This document shows, piece after piece, positions 32,967 to 45,740 of a stretch of DNA of 64,000 nucleotides; within the stretch, counting starts at the first letter, position 1; every line of letters starts with the position of its first letter. The stretch spans positions 1,248,395-1,312,394 of the forward strand of contig NC_091872.1 of assembly GCF_019399895.1 (NCBI RefSeq), in the 5' to 3' direction. This DNA is from Cardiocondyla obscurior. Its lineage: Eukaryota > Arthropoda > Insecta > Hymenoptera > Formicidae. The notes below the pieces were generated by a model that had not been told where the DNA came from, did not search any database, and saw only the letters and a list, made by a program, of their open reading frames with translations. Both the position numbers and the translations under genes were made by a program.

Positions 32967-33358
32967 TGAAAAATTATTTGGGTGCGTGGATAATTTTTTA
33001 TAATAAAAACTCTTTTATTCACAAAACACTGGTTTATATTTGGTTTATATTTTACACACACTTAATAGAAAAACATAAAAGAATATAGAACGGTATTTAA
33101 GGAGGTTTTAATATGTGACACGTCTGTACCCGACGACGACTCTTTTTCAAGTGAGTAAGTCCCGATATTAGTTTTATCTTTGAATCAGTAAAGGGGCTTC
33201 CCGGTCCTTTGTCTTAAGAGGTTTATTCCCTTTCTTATCTAGCTGTCACAAAGTCACGTAGTGTTTCCGGTCTACTAGGAATTATTTATTTGTAGATTGA
33301 TTCGGTCTTATTTAAAGTTAAATTTATAATTAATGTTTGAAGCGCATATATTTTAACA
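32967..33358 (-). repeat. 5' LTR of copia element 1
   Basis: 392 bp, TG...CA ends. Target duplication TATTA at 33359-33363 matches 28296-28300, so the whole 28301-33358 element inserted into a Polinton gene. Confidence 0.9.
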
Positions 33359-33363
33359 TATTA

Positions 33364-33542
33364 AAAACACACTCTCGAATACAACGAATAAAATCGGCGT
33401 CGGTGTTTCGCAGAAATGCCGCTTGTTGGTTCTTATTCAGATGACACAATGCCTTGAGAAAACACAAATTTTTCTCTCCGATCGAGCGTCTGGCAATTTT
33501 CGTCGCTCTATCCGTTATTGCCTTATCTTTTGTTCTTCTCAT
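33364..33542 (-). pseudogene. 5' part of the ORF cut by copia element 1
   Basis: Starts MRRTKDKAITDRATKI and has CFLKALCHLNKNQQAAFL, then is cut within the codon row at the TATTA duplication. Its ATG overlaps the ATPase stop region by four bases. See 28033-28300 for the other part. Confidence 0.65.
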
Positions 33543-34312
33543 CGCGAGAAGTTGCTTTCCGTGACTGACGCGACGAGCGTGAGTATTTGGTTTTTATACG
33601 TAGGACCCGCTAGTAAGTAATTTACGCGGCACGTAGACGTAATAAGTCGTATCGTTGGGGAGGATGCAGGTGCAAAATCGTCCGGAGTCGATTGTTTCAA
33701 ATCGAGTAGTAAATAGCCGTGGGGCTTAGAGGTGGCGTCGTAGTAGGCTTCCTCTAGAAATTTTGGATCGTCAGGGTAGACTTGACGTGCCAGATAGCGG
33801 ATTTGTGCGCGATCTCGAAGATTTTTAAAAACAACGATGTAATTCGCGTTGAGAGATATATCGCGTTGACCACGTCCTTGGTGAAAAAGATTTTGCGAAA
33901 TAAGAATTACACTGAGATTTTTGTGATGACTGCTTTTCATAAAGAGATCCACGATCACATTGCTCGACGACGATTCTCTCATAAGATCATCGATTATCAC
34001 TAATTTTGGAGTGAGTGGATCGTTTGAATAATTCTCCGGTCGCGGCAAACTTTCGCGAAATTCAATCGCTTTGTTCAACGTTTTTCCCCGCTTTTTTCTT
34101 CCTTTTGACCCCCTTCTTTTTCGTTCTCTACGTCGTATTGCAATTGACGATAGGCGTCTTGCCACTCCGCGTAATAGAACAAAACTCTTTCGAAGCGCAC
34201 GTCGGACATTCGCGACAAACCACGAAAAAAAGGTCTTTACAAAAACCGTTTTTCCGCAACCGGTGGGTCCGCATATGATCGACGTCCAGAGGTGTTTCCA
34301 GCGCACGTCCAT
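33539..34312 (-). pseudogene. Packaging ATPase of Polinton 2, two compensating frame changes
   Basis: Walker A CGPTGCGKTVFV near residue 14 and Walker B KLVIIDDLM near 105, then VILISQNLF as sensor-like strand: the A32-type packaging ATPase. The frame stays open for 257 residues, but about residues 34-75 make poor, basic sequence. A second frame there reads as good coding (DVRFERVLFYYAEWQDAY). The likely switch points are homopolymers: A7 at 34225-34231 and T6 at 34092-34097. So the gene has one indel and a compensating one, either real or sequencing errors. Confidence 0.75.
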
Positions 34313-35289
34313 TTCGTGAAATGATTAGGACCTATGCCGGTTGCGGCTTCAAAAAGAAAAATAACGTTTTAATTTCCCGCTCTCCCCTTTCCGCGCTACA
34401 GCAAGCACGTCGCCTAGCGGTGGGCCTAGCGTGTTACCGACGGCGGCGGCGGCGGCGGCGGAAGCGGTGTCACGCTCGCACCAGCGCACTACCGTACACG
34501 CTAGCCAATCGAGAGCATCGCACGTGTCGTTGAGCTTATTCACGCTGCGATGCGACGTGAGTAAGCTAATTTTACAAACGCTAGAAAGCATAGAGATTCA
34601 CAGTGCCGCCGGCTAAGAAGCTGGCGTGCACCGCGCCGAGACGGCACGTGATTACGTGACTATAACCTTATGCTCTACGACAGGCCGAATCCAATTTTCA
34701 AATACAAAGTATTTTAATAAACAAAAAATTTATTTCAATTTTCTAATTATTTTTACACGTAATATCGAATTTCTATATTTAAATTTGACTTTAATCGATG
34801 TTTTTATTTCCACGTGTGTTGAGAGGAAATAAGGATTTTTTCACGCAATAAAAATAATTTTTTAGTAAATTATATTTCAACGTTTTAAATTTTTATTTAT
34901 TTTACAAAAATCTTATTAATATATATGTACATAAAATTTTATTTTAAATTAAAAATTTCTTGCGGCTTTCACTCCTCGTTATCTTCCGCAAGTAAAATTT
35001 CCGTCAATTCCTCGGCCGCTTCGAGCAATGCAGGCCCTCATTCAGGGCTCTCGAACGTCACTGCCACCGCCGAGGATGAGGACGACGGCGTGGACGACGA
35101 CGACGACGACACCAACGACGACGATTGCAGAGGAGCGCTTTCCCCTCCGTCGGAAGGCTGGAGCCTGTTCGCCCTCCTCGATGCGCCTCACATCCGCCTT
35201 CTTTCGAATCGCTAAAAAGAAAATATTATTATTAACAAAAGTAACGAAAAACAAATAATATTTTATCCTATAGCTACTCGTGTGTTTAT
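34313..35289. other. Region upstream of ATPase 2
   Basis: Mixed GC-rich and AT-rich DNA. A CGG triplet run lies at about 34440-34462 and a GAC/GTC triplet run at about 35093-35115. Short ORFs over the triplets look like translated repeats. No supported gene. Confidence 0.4.
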
Positions 35290-35645
35290 ACAGGGTGTCT
35301 CACCCCATGTGTCGAATCCGTTAGGAATAGATAGAACTCGGGTAGACAAATAAGAAACATTTGCAAAATTCTCAATGGTTATTGAGAAAAAATTAATTTG
35401 TCTAGCGCAAGAGCAACAAGGAAGCTGCGGGCGAGTGAGCGTGACAGGCGAATGGCTAGGAATGGCGCCGTCGCCTGTCGCGCTCACTCACGCGTGGCTT
35501 CCTTATCGCTCTTGCGCTAGACAAATTAATTTTTTTCTCAATAACCATTGAGAATTTTGCAAAATGGTGTGGGACTTTCTTATTTGTCTACCCGAGTTCT
35601 ATCTATTCCTAACGGATTCGACACATGGGGTGAGACACCCTGTAT
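35290..35645. mobile_element. Fold-back MITE, copy 1
   Basis: Long terminal inverted repeats start CAGGGTGTCTCACCCC and run for over 150 bp, so the element is almost a full palindrome. Flanks are TATA/TA, fitting TA target choice of Tc1/mariner-type elements. A 15-base GTCCCACACCATTTT is missing from the left arm. Confidence 0.8.
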
Positions 35646-37669
35646 ATTCACTTGACTAAGACGAGGAAGATTTAGTCGCACCCTGCTGTCTAACTGGACT
35701 ATGTATATTTCGTCCCCATAGCGAATTTCCTAGGAAGCAAAACGGAATGTGTAAACAATTATAAATTTCTAAATAATTTAAACACTATATACATTAGGCT
35801 ATATAACGTTATACTTACAAATTCGAACGGATAAGTTATCTCCACTCTTCTATAAAGATCCATCTCGTCACTATTCGCTTCTTGGTTTTTTCTGTTACTT
35901 TTACACGGGACCACCAGACTTTTATACTGCGTAAGAGCTAGAAATTACTCGAGTCGAAAAAGCCAGGTAAATTTTAACGCTGTTTTTATTGGCGGACTTT
36001 TTACTCGTGGAGTATTGTTTCTTTCTCTCAACTTTTTTCTCCCTTTCCCTCTCTCACGCGTTAAAAGAAGCGTAACTTTACACAAAGATGTACCCCCCTT
36101 CGATATTTTTCTTTTATTCCCAAATACTTTTTTATTTTACTGCTTTAGCTTTGTTATTTTAAATCTTTTCTTCTTTTTTATTTTTATTTTTTATTATATT
36201 ACTTATTTTTTCGCTTTTTACTTTTTACTTTTTTACTTTTTACTTTTTACTTTTTACTTTTTACTTTTTTACTTTTACTACACTGCTCAAAAATAATATA
36301 GCATAAAAAAAATTTATGCAAAAACTGTCAAACTTTGACTGACGGTAACTCCGCGAAAAATTATCGTAAAATTATGATTTTTTTTTAAATGAAAGCTTGA
36401 AATCTCTACTTTAAGATGCTGTAGTTGGATTTTAATTTTGTTTTATTTTTACTACTATAACATCTTAATATGCGAGAACGTGTTTAATGTATTAAAAATT
36501 ACAAAGTTTAACGGAACGTACGGACTTGCTGCATTTTTTTGGATGGATTGTGTTTGCAAAAACATAAAGTTCGAACCTTTCTCTTTAATTTAAAAAAAAA
36601 AAAGAAAAGTTGCTGCGATTTTTTTTTGCAAAGATACAGCAATTTAAAGTAACCCTTGCATTTTGGCATATACCACCGGCATTAGCATTACCTGATGTGC
36701 ACCACGGGAAGGTTGCCGATCGGATTTTGCACACACTTGCCATTTTTCCGGCACTATGTAATATTTTACGTATTTTTTTAAATATTTAACGGAAATATTC
36801 AGCGTACTCGTCGTATCCGCGTGAAAGAAAACCACTGTCTCAAGTGTATAAATTGCAGATTGTGAGTTCGCACCAACAAACCACCATGCTTATATAGTTA
36901 GTTTATAACTCCCACCAGCATAAGATTGTTTTGTGCTAGCACAAAATGCATCTGGGAGTGGAAAATTTAAACAATATCGTTTTAGGCTTATTGTTATATG
37001 ACTCTTCCTTGAAAATGAGAAAATTTAGTCGTAAATCTGATTTCAAAGCTAATTTATCGCATTGGACAATCTCGTCAATAAAAAAGAAAGAATCGAACAA
37101 AAAAATATATTGTTTAAACATTTTCGTTGTAGATAAAATATAAAAGCGTCATAAATATAAAGCGTCATAAATATTTTCGAGAAATATTTCTAAACTTTTC
37201 TACAATATTTCTAGAATATTTAAAAAAATGCTAAGTTTTACCTGAATGTAAAACGCTGACAAAAAAAATTCTTAGAGTGTAATATTTTTCAAAATAAGAA
37301 CATCCAAGACTTGGCTTTGTTCCATTACGTAAACTGACAAATTGCTATAATAAAATAAAGGGCTAGACTTGCAGAAAAATCAAGTGTTTCGTCGTCAGTC
37401 TGACAATTGTTACTGTGAAAATCAGACAAAAAGTAAGTCCTTGAGCAATTACAACCTGACTTTTCTGCTCGCGCTTAAACACCTTCCTTATCTCGTCGAT
37501 AGGTTTTTGTAAGAGCAGCTAAACAATGTAAAATTTTTACGGTATGGGTTAAGCCATTTTTTAAAAACTCACTTAAACAGCAAACCCGTGTCGTTCTTGC
37601 TGTAATGAAAAGAACCTTCAAAAGATTCTTCATTCAAACTGCAATATATCTCTATATATATATACAGAG
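35646..37669. other. AT-rich intergenic DNA
   Basis: CTTTTTACTTTTTA microsatellite at about 36215-36275. At 36281 the sequence CACTGCTCAAAAATAAT looks like a Tc1-type terminal repeat, but no partner end was found. No gene seen. Confidence 0.5.
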
Positions 37670-38030
37670 TGTCTCACCCCATGTGTCGAATCCGTTAGGA
37701 ATAGACAGAACTCGGGTAGACAAATAAGAAAGTCCCACACCATTTTGCAAAATTCTCAATGGTTATTGAGAAAAAAATTAATTTGTCTAACGCAAGAGCA
37801 ACAAGGAAGCTGCGGGCGAGTGAGCGTGACAGGCGAATGGCTAGGAATGGCGCCGTCGCCTGTCGCGCTCACTCACGCGTGGCTTCCTTATCGCTCTTGC
37901 GCTAGACAAATTAATTTTTTTCTCAATAACCATTGAGAATTTTGCAAAATGGTGTGGGACTTTCTTATTTGTCTACCCGAGTTCTATCTATTCCTAACGG
38001 ATTCGACACATGGGGTGAGACACCCTGTAT
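37670..38030. mobile_element. Fold-back MITE, copy 2
   Basis: Same family as 35290-35645, with both arms complete and nearly identical; flanked by TATATA. The inward arms diverge around AAGCTGCGGGCGAG. Confidence 0.8.
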
Positions 38031-38214
38031 ATATTTTTTTTTTCTTATTGGAAAAAGAAAAATAATATTTTAAAGTATAAGTTACGTCACAAGCGTAAAA
38101 CAAAATTCAGTTCTTCTTCAGTGCTTAAATCGAACAACACAGAGTCTCGCGCATTAACATAACATCACATTATTGACAATTTTGTGATATCACTTGTACG
38201 TACGCGTTTTCGTC

Positions 38215-39511
38215 ATGTCGCTTTGTGAAATTTTGAGAAATTTTTTCATTGTCGGATGCAACTTAAACGCAAAGTTAAAAGCGAACGTATATTTATCCGC
38301 TTTGTCAGACGACAATGAAAAAAATTACGAAATTTTTTGGAGTTTCGCGAGCGCGTGTGGAAGCACGCTGCTATGTGTAATGGCTGGACTTAGTCATTGC
38401 TCGGGGTGTGAAAAACTGTTAAACATTATACGCGAAATAGTGGAAGTGCGTGTATGTTTCGAGCACGAAGAAAAAGATGTGAGTGGATACATCGCCGATT
38501 TTCTACGCGGATTTAGCACTACTTCGGAAGAAGCAGAAGCCAGGCCCATGGCTCTTGTAAGGCCACAACCACGCAAACGCCCCGCTGACGATGGAGAGCG
38601 ACCACGTCTGTCTTTACGTAAGTTTGAACACTTTTAATTAATTAAATTTTATTTATTAAATTGGCGTTAAAATTATTAATTTTTGACAGGGAGAAGACGT
38701 ATCGATCCTGACGTTGCACAACGTGAACAGAACGCTCATGATGCTCTTGGAACTGCAGGTTCCAAGGTTAATATTAATTCAAATCGTTTTTAACAATAAA
38801 CGTGTGATATCTAAGTCAGCGTGATAAAATAAAAATGCGCTTTAATCAACAGAAGTCTCCGCAGGAAATTCCGACAACGACGATGATGACTCCGTGGTAT
38901 TCGCTGGCGAGAGGATTCCGAGCTCGGTCGAATCGCTTATTTTCACTCAGAGTAAGTTTATTAATTTAAAAATCGTATTAAAATTTTGAATATTTACTAA
39001 TAGAATATTTTCTTTTTCAGATGCGGAAAGTGAGACAACAATGGAATTAGATTCTAATGAAGAAGAAAATGAAGAGGAAGAAGAAGAGGAGACGATAAAA
39101 GAGGATACGATGGAAGAGGAGGAGGAGGAAGAGGAGGAGGATAACGACGCGGGAGAACCACGGGCCGTGACAATGCGCGAAATGTCATCGGATGATGATT
39201 TGGTCACTGAAGAAGAAGATGAGGAAGAAAACACGCTAGAGGATGTGGAAGAAGGCGAGGAAGAGGATGAGGAAGATGATGAAGGAGAGGAAGAAGATGA
39301 AGAACCGATGGAAAGCGTGATAGTGCTAGCGGAGAGCGATGAAGCTGTACACTCTTATCCTCAAGATAATTATAGCTTTTTACTTACATTTTTATTACCG
39401 CGCTTGTTCCGTTATAATATCGCGCCGATATTTTTTTATCAGATACTATTTCTTACTCGCCTGAATATTAAGAAGAAAGCGAGTCGGGACCATTTTACCG
39501 CGCGTGTGTAA
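38215..39511 (+). CDS. Acidic protein, four exons, beside PolB 3
   Basis: Exons 38215-38617, 38690-38758, 38853-38951 and 39021-39511; all donors are GT and acceptors AG, and the frame is kept, giving about 353 residues. The N-terminal 130 residues are a Cys-containing globular region (SHCSGCEKLL, VEVRVCFEHEEKD). A basic patch follows (PRKRP, RRRRRID), then a long Glu/Asp run and a hydrophobic C-terminal stretch. Nuclear localisation is likely from the basic patch. I do not recognise the family. The final exon may instead splice on to the polymerase exon at 39622; a GGAG/GTGAGT donor at about 39519 would allow it, but the stop at 39511 precedes it. Confidence 0.5.
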
Positions 39512-39621
39512 AGCAACTGGAGGTGAGTTGCTTTAATATAGTGTGATGTAGTCGACGCGTCGCGAAAAATATTAATTTTAATCTAACAATTAGACGAGAT
39601 TAATAAGTTTTTCGTTTTCAG

Positions 39622-42600
39622 AAATACAGCATGGTGGTGGCGAAATCCAACGGGATAGCGTGTCGTCGACGTCTACTTCCCGCAACTCCTCAGATGCGAT
39701 GGAGCCAATAAACTGGTACTCCGAAGAAGACAGCATCTTTAACGATATTGTCAGCGACGACGACGACGGTGCCGAGAGCGAACAACCCAAACACCAGCTA
39801 TCACAACACCAGCAGCAACAGCAAGGTGGCCAGTTTGAACACCGAGACGAGGTTGGCAATAGATTTAATTATGTAGAATTACACGCGGAAAACTCACAAC
39901 AATTAAAAAATTTTAAATTAGTCGGGCGAGAGGCCACATTTAAAATACGTCAGCCACCCGATGGTCACGATATTTCCTGTTGGCTGGAAAGTGCGTTCCG
40001 CGAAATCCACGCGTACGCGGTGCGTTCGAGAGAGCCGGGAAATTATGTAGGCTTAGCGTTTAACTCCGCGAATCTAACCCACGGCCTAGCGGGGCTGTCG
40101 TTCCGTCCTGTACAGGACTTAACTCACGAGGATATATGGAATCTCGTAAGTTCGATAGCACAAAGCGTCGGTGGGATTGATATCGCGGAAAAATTTAACG
40201 TTCAAGTTTTTAACGCAGCGCTTCTCGTCGGCCGCGGAGGCATGTCAAATAAATTAACACACGCGGGGGTTGCTAAACGCTCGATTTTACAACTCACGAA
40301 TACAGATAATTTGTGTCTTCCGCGTTCACTCGTAGTGGCGCGAATCTATTCCGAGCGAGAAAATCTGCGCAAGGGAAAGCTCCATAAGAGATGGAATTCC
40401 GTAAGATACCGTACCTTCTCGCTACAACGCGAGTTAGCGCTTGAGCTGACAAGGAAAGCCGGTATCGCCATACTCGCGGAAGGATATGGAGTTCGCGAGA
40501 TTGAGCGTTTTCAACGGGTTCTGCTTGAGGAAAATATCCTAATAAGAATATATTATTTTAGCACGTTTGCTCTCGGCGAAAAACCACTGTACGACGGTGC
40601 CGAGTTATACCTCTCTTTAGCGCATGAACCCGCTCATCAATTAAATATAATGTATTACGAAGATTCGCGCCACTACAATCCCATACTAAATTTAACCGCC
40701 GCAGTCGGTTCTCGCGGGAGATTCTGCACTCTGTGTAATAAAGGGTACAGAAACGAAAGGGGACATCGGTGTGCGAAACGCTGTCCGCGCTGTTACGCAA
40801 CGCCAACTTGTGAAACTCGCGGCGCAGCGATTGTTGCGTGCGATGCGTGTAATCGTACGTTTTTCGGCCCTGCCTGTTTTGAACGACATCGTATAAAAAA
40901 ATCCTACGACGGAAAATCTTGCGAAAACGTGTGCAAATCCGTTCGAAACTGTGATGGTTGCGGGCGATTTGTTAAGACAGCTTCGTCGCATAATTGCCAT
41001 AAGCTATATTGTAGGCTGTGCCGATCGAAGCAACCCCCGAACCATTGTTGTTTCATGCACCCTTTCAAACAAAAAACAATAAACAACAACCTCGCTCAGG
41101 CTGGAACAAGCACGGCGTCAGAGCAAACGGAGGAAAACGACGTTACAAATAACGATGCTAGAAATCGAATTGCCTTCATCTTTTACGATTTTGAAACACG
41201 TCAAGACGTGTCGCTCAAAGGCTGTAAAAATATAAAAACTTACGTTCCCACTCTTTGCGTCGCCCAACAAATTTGCGAAACATGCGCCGCGATAGACGAC
41301 ATGACGATTCGTTGCCGATGGTGTGGTACACGCAAATTTGTATTTCATCACGATCCTGTAAAGCAGCTTGTCGATTTTGCCACACGCAAAACAAAATATT
41401 AAAAAAAATTGATCTGCATCGCTCACAATGCTAAAGCATTCGATGCACAGTTCATTTTGAAACACCTTGTAAAAACGCAGGATACTCGGCAAAAACCGGA
41501 TTTAATTTTGAACGGTTCGAAAATAATAGTAATGACCCTCGGACGAACAAAATTTGTTGACAGCGTCAATTACATGCCTATGGCTTTAGCCGAGTTACCT
41601 AAAGCTTTCGGACTGCAGGGGGCCGTAGTCAAAGATACTTTTCCACATTTATTTAACAAGAAAGAAAACCAAAACTACGTCGGTCCGCTACCTGCTGTGC
41701 ACTATTATTCTCCAGATCAAATGAAGGACGAAGAGCGCAAACGATTTTTAACATGGCACGCTGAAATGCTGAAAAAAAATACCGTATTTAATTTCCAACA
41801 GGAAATAATCAAATATTGTCGCAACGACGTCGACATTCTCCGATGCGCATGTATGGCGTTTAGACGTATATTTTTAGAACGTGGTAACGTGTGTCCCTTC
41901 GAGGAGTGCACAACTATCGCCTCCACCTGCATGCGGGTTTTTCACAAAAATTTTATTACGCAAAAACCAAATAGAAATCATACCGGCCGGGGGCTACAGA
42001 AACTCTGATTCGCGTAAAGCGCTTCAATGGCTGGTGTGGAGGAAACGCGAACTCGGTCGATGCATAATCCACGCGGGTCGCGATCGCGAGTATAGGATCG
42101 AAGGCGTACCCGTGGACGGGTATTACGAGACGCAATCGAGTAACACAACAAAGCGACACGTGTTGCAATTTCACGGCTGCTTCTGACACGGATGCCCGAT
42201 GTGCTACCGTGAAAATCGCGATCGAAAATTGGTAAACCGCGATAGCGGTTGTACTCTCGAAACCCGCTACAATCACACCATCGCCCGGTCAAACCGTCTT
42301 CGAAAATTTGGTTATTTTGTCGAGGAAAAATGGGAATGCGTTTTTAACAACGAGATGCGAGAAAATCCTAAAATGCAGGAATTTTTCAAAAATCACCCGA
42401 TGTTAAAACATCCATCTCTCGAACCTCGCGACGCATTCTTCGGAGACCGTACGGGTAATATCGCGACGCTGTGTGAAATTAAAAATAACGAGAAAATTCG
42501 CTATGTGGACGTATGCTCGCTTTATCCTTTTATATTAAAAACCGGCGCTTTCCCGATCGGTCATCCGGATATATATATATCGGCGAGGAATGCACCGAGC

Positions 42601-43852
42601 TAATCGGCTCACTCGATCGATATAATTTTGACGCTGTGAAAGGACTCGTTCGCTGCCGAGTACTCCCTCTACGCGACCTTTTTCACCCTGTGCTTCCGTA
42701 TCGAGTACGCGATAAACTCATGTTTGCCTTATGTCGTAGCTGTTGCAAAACATTCGCTGAAACAGAGTGCACGCACGAACGTAGTGCCGATCGCGAGTTC
42801 GAGGGTACCTGGGTTGCTTGTGAATTGCGCAAAGCCATTGAGAAAGGCTATCTTGTAAGAGCTGTAAGCGAAATTTGGTAGTACAATGTTACTCGTTACG
42901 ACCCCACCACGCGCCAAGGCGGTTTGTTCACCGATTTTACATAAACTGCTTCCTTCAGCTCAAACAAGAAGCCAGCGGATGGCCGAGCGAATGCGTAGAC
43001 GACAAGTCTAAAGAGCGTTATCTACGCGAGTACGAAAATACCGAAGGTATCACCCTCGATAAAAATAATATCGCGCGAAATCCAGGCTTGCGTTCGGTTG
43101 CAAAATTATGCTTAAACTCGTTTTGAGAAAAATTCGGGCAGTGAAGCAATCTTTCGAAAACCGAGATTATAAATACCTATCAACAGCTCGCGTCTTTACT
43201 CGCAAGCAGCGAACACGAAGTAACATCGTAGCTACCCGTCAACGATGAAGTGCTTTACGTCTCGTGGCAGCTACGGGAAGAAGCAATCGCCGCCTCCCCT
43301 ATGATAAACGTGGTGATTGCCGCGTACATAACAGCCCAAGCGAGACTCAAATTATACGAGTATCTCGAACTACTCGACCAGCGTGTATTATATTATGACA
43401 CTGATTCCTGTATATATTTAAGTACCGGCGCTCTAAACGAGTACGAACCAACTACGGGAAATTTTCTGGGCGATATGACCGACGAGCTCAAAAGCTACGG
43501 TTGCGGAAGCTATATCACGTCGTTGGTCTCCGGGGGCCTGAAATTTTACGCGTATGTTGTTCGTACACCGGATGGGCGCACGCATAAAGTCTGCAAGATA
43601 AAAGGAATCACGCTAAATTACAGCAATTCTTTAATAGTTAATTTCAAATCTATTAAATCTTTAATATTACAAAGGGAAAACAAGCGAAGCAAGGAAGAAA
43701 ATTCGACTGCAATAAATCTATGCTTTAACGCTATCCGTCGCACAGCATTTCACGTGACTCGAACCGAAACGAAAGCCTGTGCCCCCGTATTACTAAAACG
43801 TAGATTTATCAATAAACATTTTTCTCTTCCCTACGGTTACGTGACCAAATAG
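39622..43852 (+). pseudogene. polB: Decayed family B DNA polymerase of another Polinton lineage
   Basis: Begins after a TTTTCAG acceptor; ORF 39660-41402 gives a long N-terminal region with many CxxC pairs and FIFYDFETRQD (exonuclease I). A TAA at 41400 is followed in frame by AHNAKAFDAQF (exonuclease II) and YCRNDVDIL (III). Later pieces lie in other frames: an endonuclease-like insert with IIHAGR, VDGYYE and HGCF-stop-HGCPMC, then YVDVCSLYPF (motif A), KLCLNSF before a stop (motif B), and YYDTDSCIYL (motif C, near 43395). At least five stops or shifts, several being TGG to TGA. It is not closely similar to the polymerase at 3635. Confidence 0.85.
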
Positions 43853-44380
43853 CTAAATCTTATATTTAAAACAACGTTGCGAGTTTTCCGCTTTAAAATA
43901 AGAAATATTGTAAATAGGCTAAAATACTTGTAGTTTTGTTTTTCCTTATTGTTGTAGCTCCAAATTATATCATGTTAAAATAAAAATAATATTTTAAAAC
44001 ATTGCGTTACTTCTCAATATTTATATCTTTTGTTTTTCCCAAGAGCGATTTTAACTTTACGTCAACGCTCAATTTCTTACTCTTTCTTTGCGCTACTTAT
44101 AAGAAAGCAACCGCTTTACCCCAGGGGGTCTCTACCTGACGCAGTCACAGCAAAAACAGACTTCCAAATTTGATCGCCATTTTCTACCTTCTTAACCCTC
44201 CCCTTTTTTAATAAGGCCCCAAATCTTTCTTCCAATCACGGAGCGGTCAGTTACAGGGTATCCAATCAGAACCCTACTAACTCGGGGTGGCCACGCCCAC
44301 CAGACACGCCTCTGGCGCCAGTCGGAATGTGTGACGTCACAACTGTCGCCCCGGTGCTGCCCACTTACTACTAATAAGCG
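43853..44380. other. Intergenic DNA
   Basis: AT-rich to about 44100, then GC-rich. No gene seen. Confidence 0.4.
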
Positions 44381-45250
44381 AGGGAACGGGAACGTAATCA
44401 GTGTCTGTCGCAAGTGGATCGGCGTCGCAGGGTTACATACAATGAGCCGAAGTACGGAAACGCAAGCAGGCGTTGGTTGTAAGCGTGTCGGTGCCACAGG
44501 GCCGCATACAATACATGAGTGAACGGGGACGCCAACAGCGTATGTCGCAAATGATTCGGTGTCGCAGGGGACACACGTAATCCGTAAGGGAGCGGGAACG
44601 CAAACAGGGCGTCGCGGTACGCGATGTTGGCCTGGGCCTAACGCCAGCGGTGTAGGAGATCGCGGATCTGCTGGAGGATTCTGTACGAGCGGACGGGATA
44701 ACCTCCCGGGGAGGTGAGAGATGGTACGGGATACTCTCAAGACCGGTAGTTTGTCGTTAGGAAGTTGACCGAGTACCCCCCGAGTCGACGGCCACTGCTC
44801 CGGGTTACCTCCGAGATCGCGGCCGAAAAATTCCCCGAGTCGCTGCACTGCGGATCGTCCGGGATAATCCCCCGAGACGGAATCAGACTAGGAGTCTCTC
44901 TGTTGCGGCCGAGTGGTCGCGGCGAGAGCCGGATCGAAACAAGGTGCCGGTCTGTCTGTTGTCGCAGCTTTTATACCCGTTGGTCGGAGGTAGGGGTATC
45001 CCTACCTCCTCGGCCTTTGGTGTCGGTTGGCCGTGATCGTGCGCCTTCGACGCGGCTATATGCTTGCAAGCGTATGCCTGTAGTGGCGGGACAGAGGGGT
45101 CTCGTCACAAATTCATACTTCCACGTCTTTTTATTAAAAGATGCAAGAGGCGCTGAGTGCACGGGTGAGCCAACCGCCGAGTCGCTCGAGCAAATTCACC
45201 AATCCATTGGCCGCCTAGGCGACTGTAACGCCACCGGCGATGAATGACCG
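44381..45250. repeat. GC-rich imperfect tandem repeats of about 66 bp
   Basis: About three units with GTGTCGGTGCCACAGGG, CATACAAT and GGGAACGCAAACAG at 44395-44610; after that GC-rich single-copy DNA. The ORF over it on the minus strand is Pro/Arg/Cys-rich and is the repeat translated. It lies to the right of the decayed polymerase and could be a terminal repeat of Polinton 2 by analogy with R1-R3. Confidence 0.45.
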
Positions 45251-45521
45251 ACGGCAGAACTAGCTAGGGAAACCACGAATTGGAGCCTACCAAAAGGAGG
45301 GTGACTTGAGAACGAAAGTAAAAACAGAGAGTTGAGTTAGAGCGCTTGAAGTGAAAGGTTGCTAAGAAATAAAAGTGTATTCAAATTTAAACGGGGAATT
45401 TATTCTGAGTCTGCCCTGCCCGTGGTGTCTGATCAGAGAATACGTGTGCACAGCATCGTTACGCTTGACGCGCGCTTTTCGGCGTTCCGCCGCAAATCGA
45501 TTAAATAATTGATCATAATCC

Positions 45522-45740
45522 TTACAACAATATAATGATGTTTCTTATTTGTGTACGAAATTTATTAAGATCAGCACGTAAATAGCCTTTTTTTTCTCTG
45601 GCTTGACCCGGGAAATCAACAGTGTTAGCGATCTTGACCATATGCTTGAGATACGATCGCTTGTCGGGATTGTCGGTGAACATTGGCTGATCGAAGTTGA
45701 TGCCTTTCATCAGGAGAACCTAATATTTGCCGTTAGATGA
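45522..45740 (-). other. Possible exon of an unknown gene
   Basis: After an AATATTAG acceptor-like site at about 45734, an open frame reads MKGINFDQPMFTDNP and YLKHMVKIANTVDFPG, with gene-like composition, ending at 45522. No homolog recognised and no partner exon found. Confidence 0.25.

Noticed and set aside
34925..35215. Asp-rich ORF at a GAC run
   Set aside because: Depends on a triplet repeat and no splice partner or homolog is evident.
36281..36310. Tc1-type end CACTGCTCAAAAATAAT
   Set aside because: No matching inverted end or transposase found nearby; not enough to call an element.
44192..44848. 218-codon minus-strand ORF, Pro/Arg/Cys-rich
   Set aside because: Covers 66-bp tandem repeats; composition follows the repeat and shows no fold signature.
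45235..45480. Possible LTR (TGTAACG ... CGTTAC)
   Set aside because: Ends are imperfect and no target duplication or second copy was found in the window.
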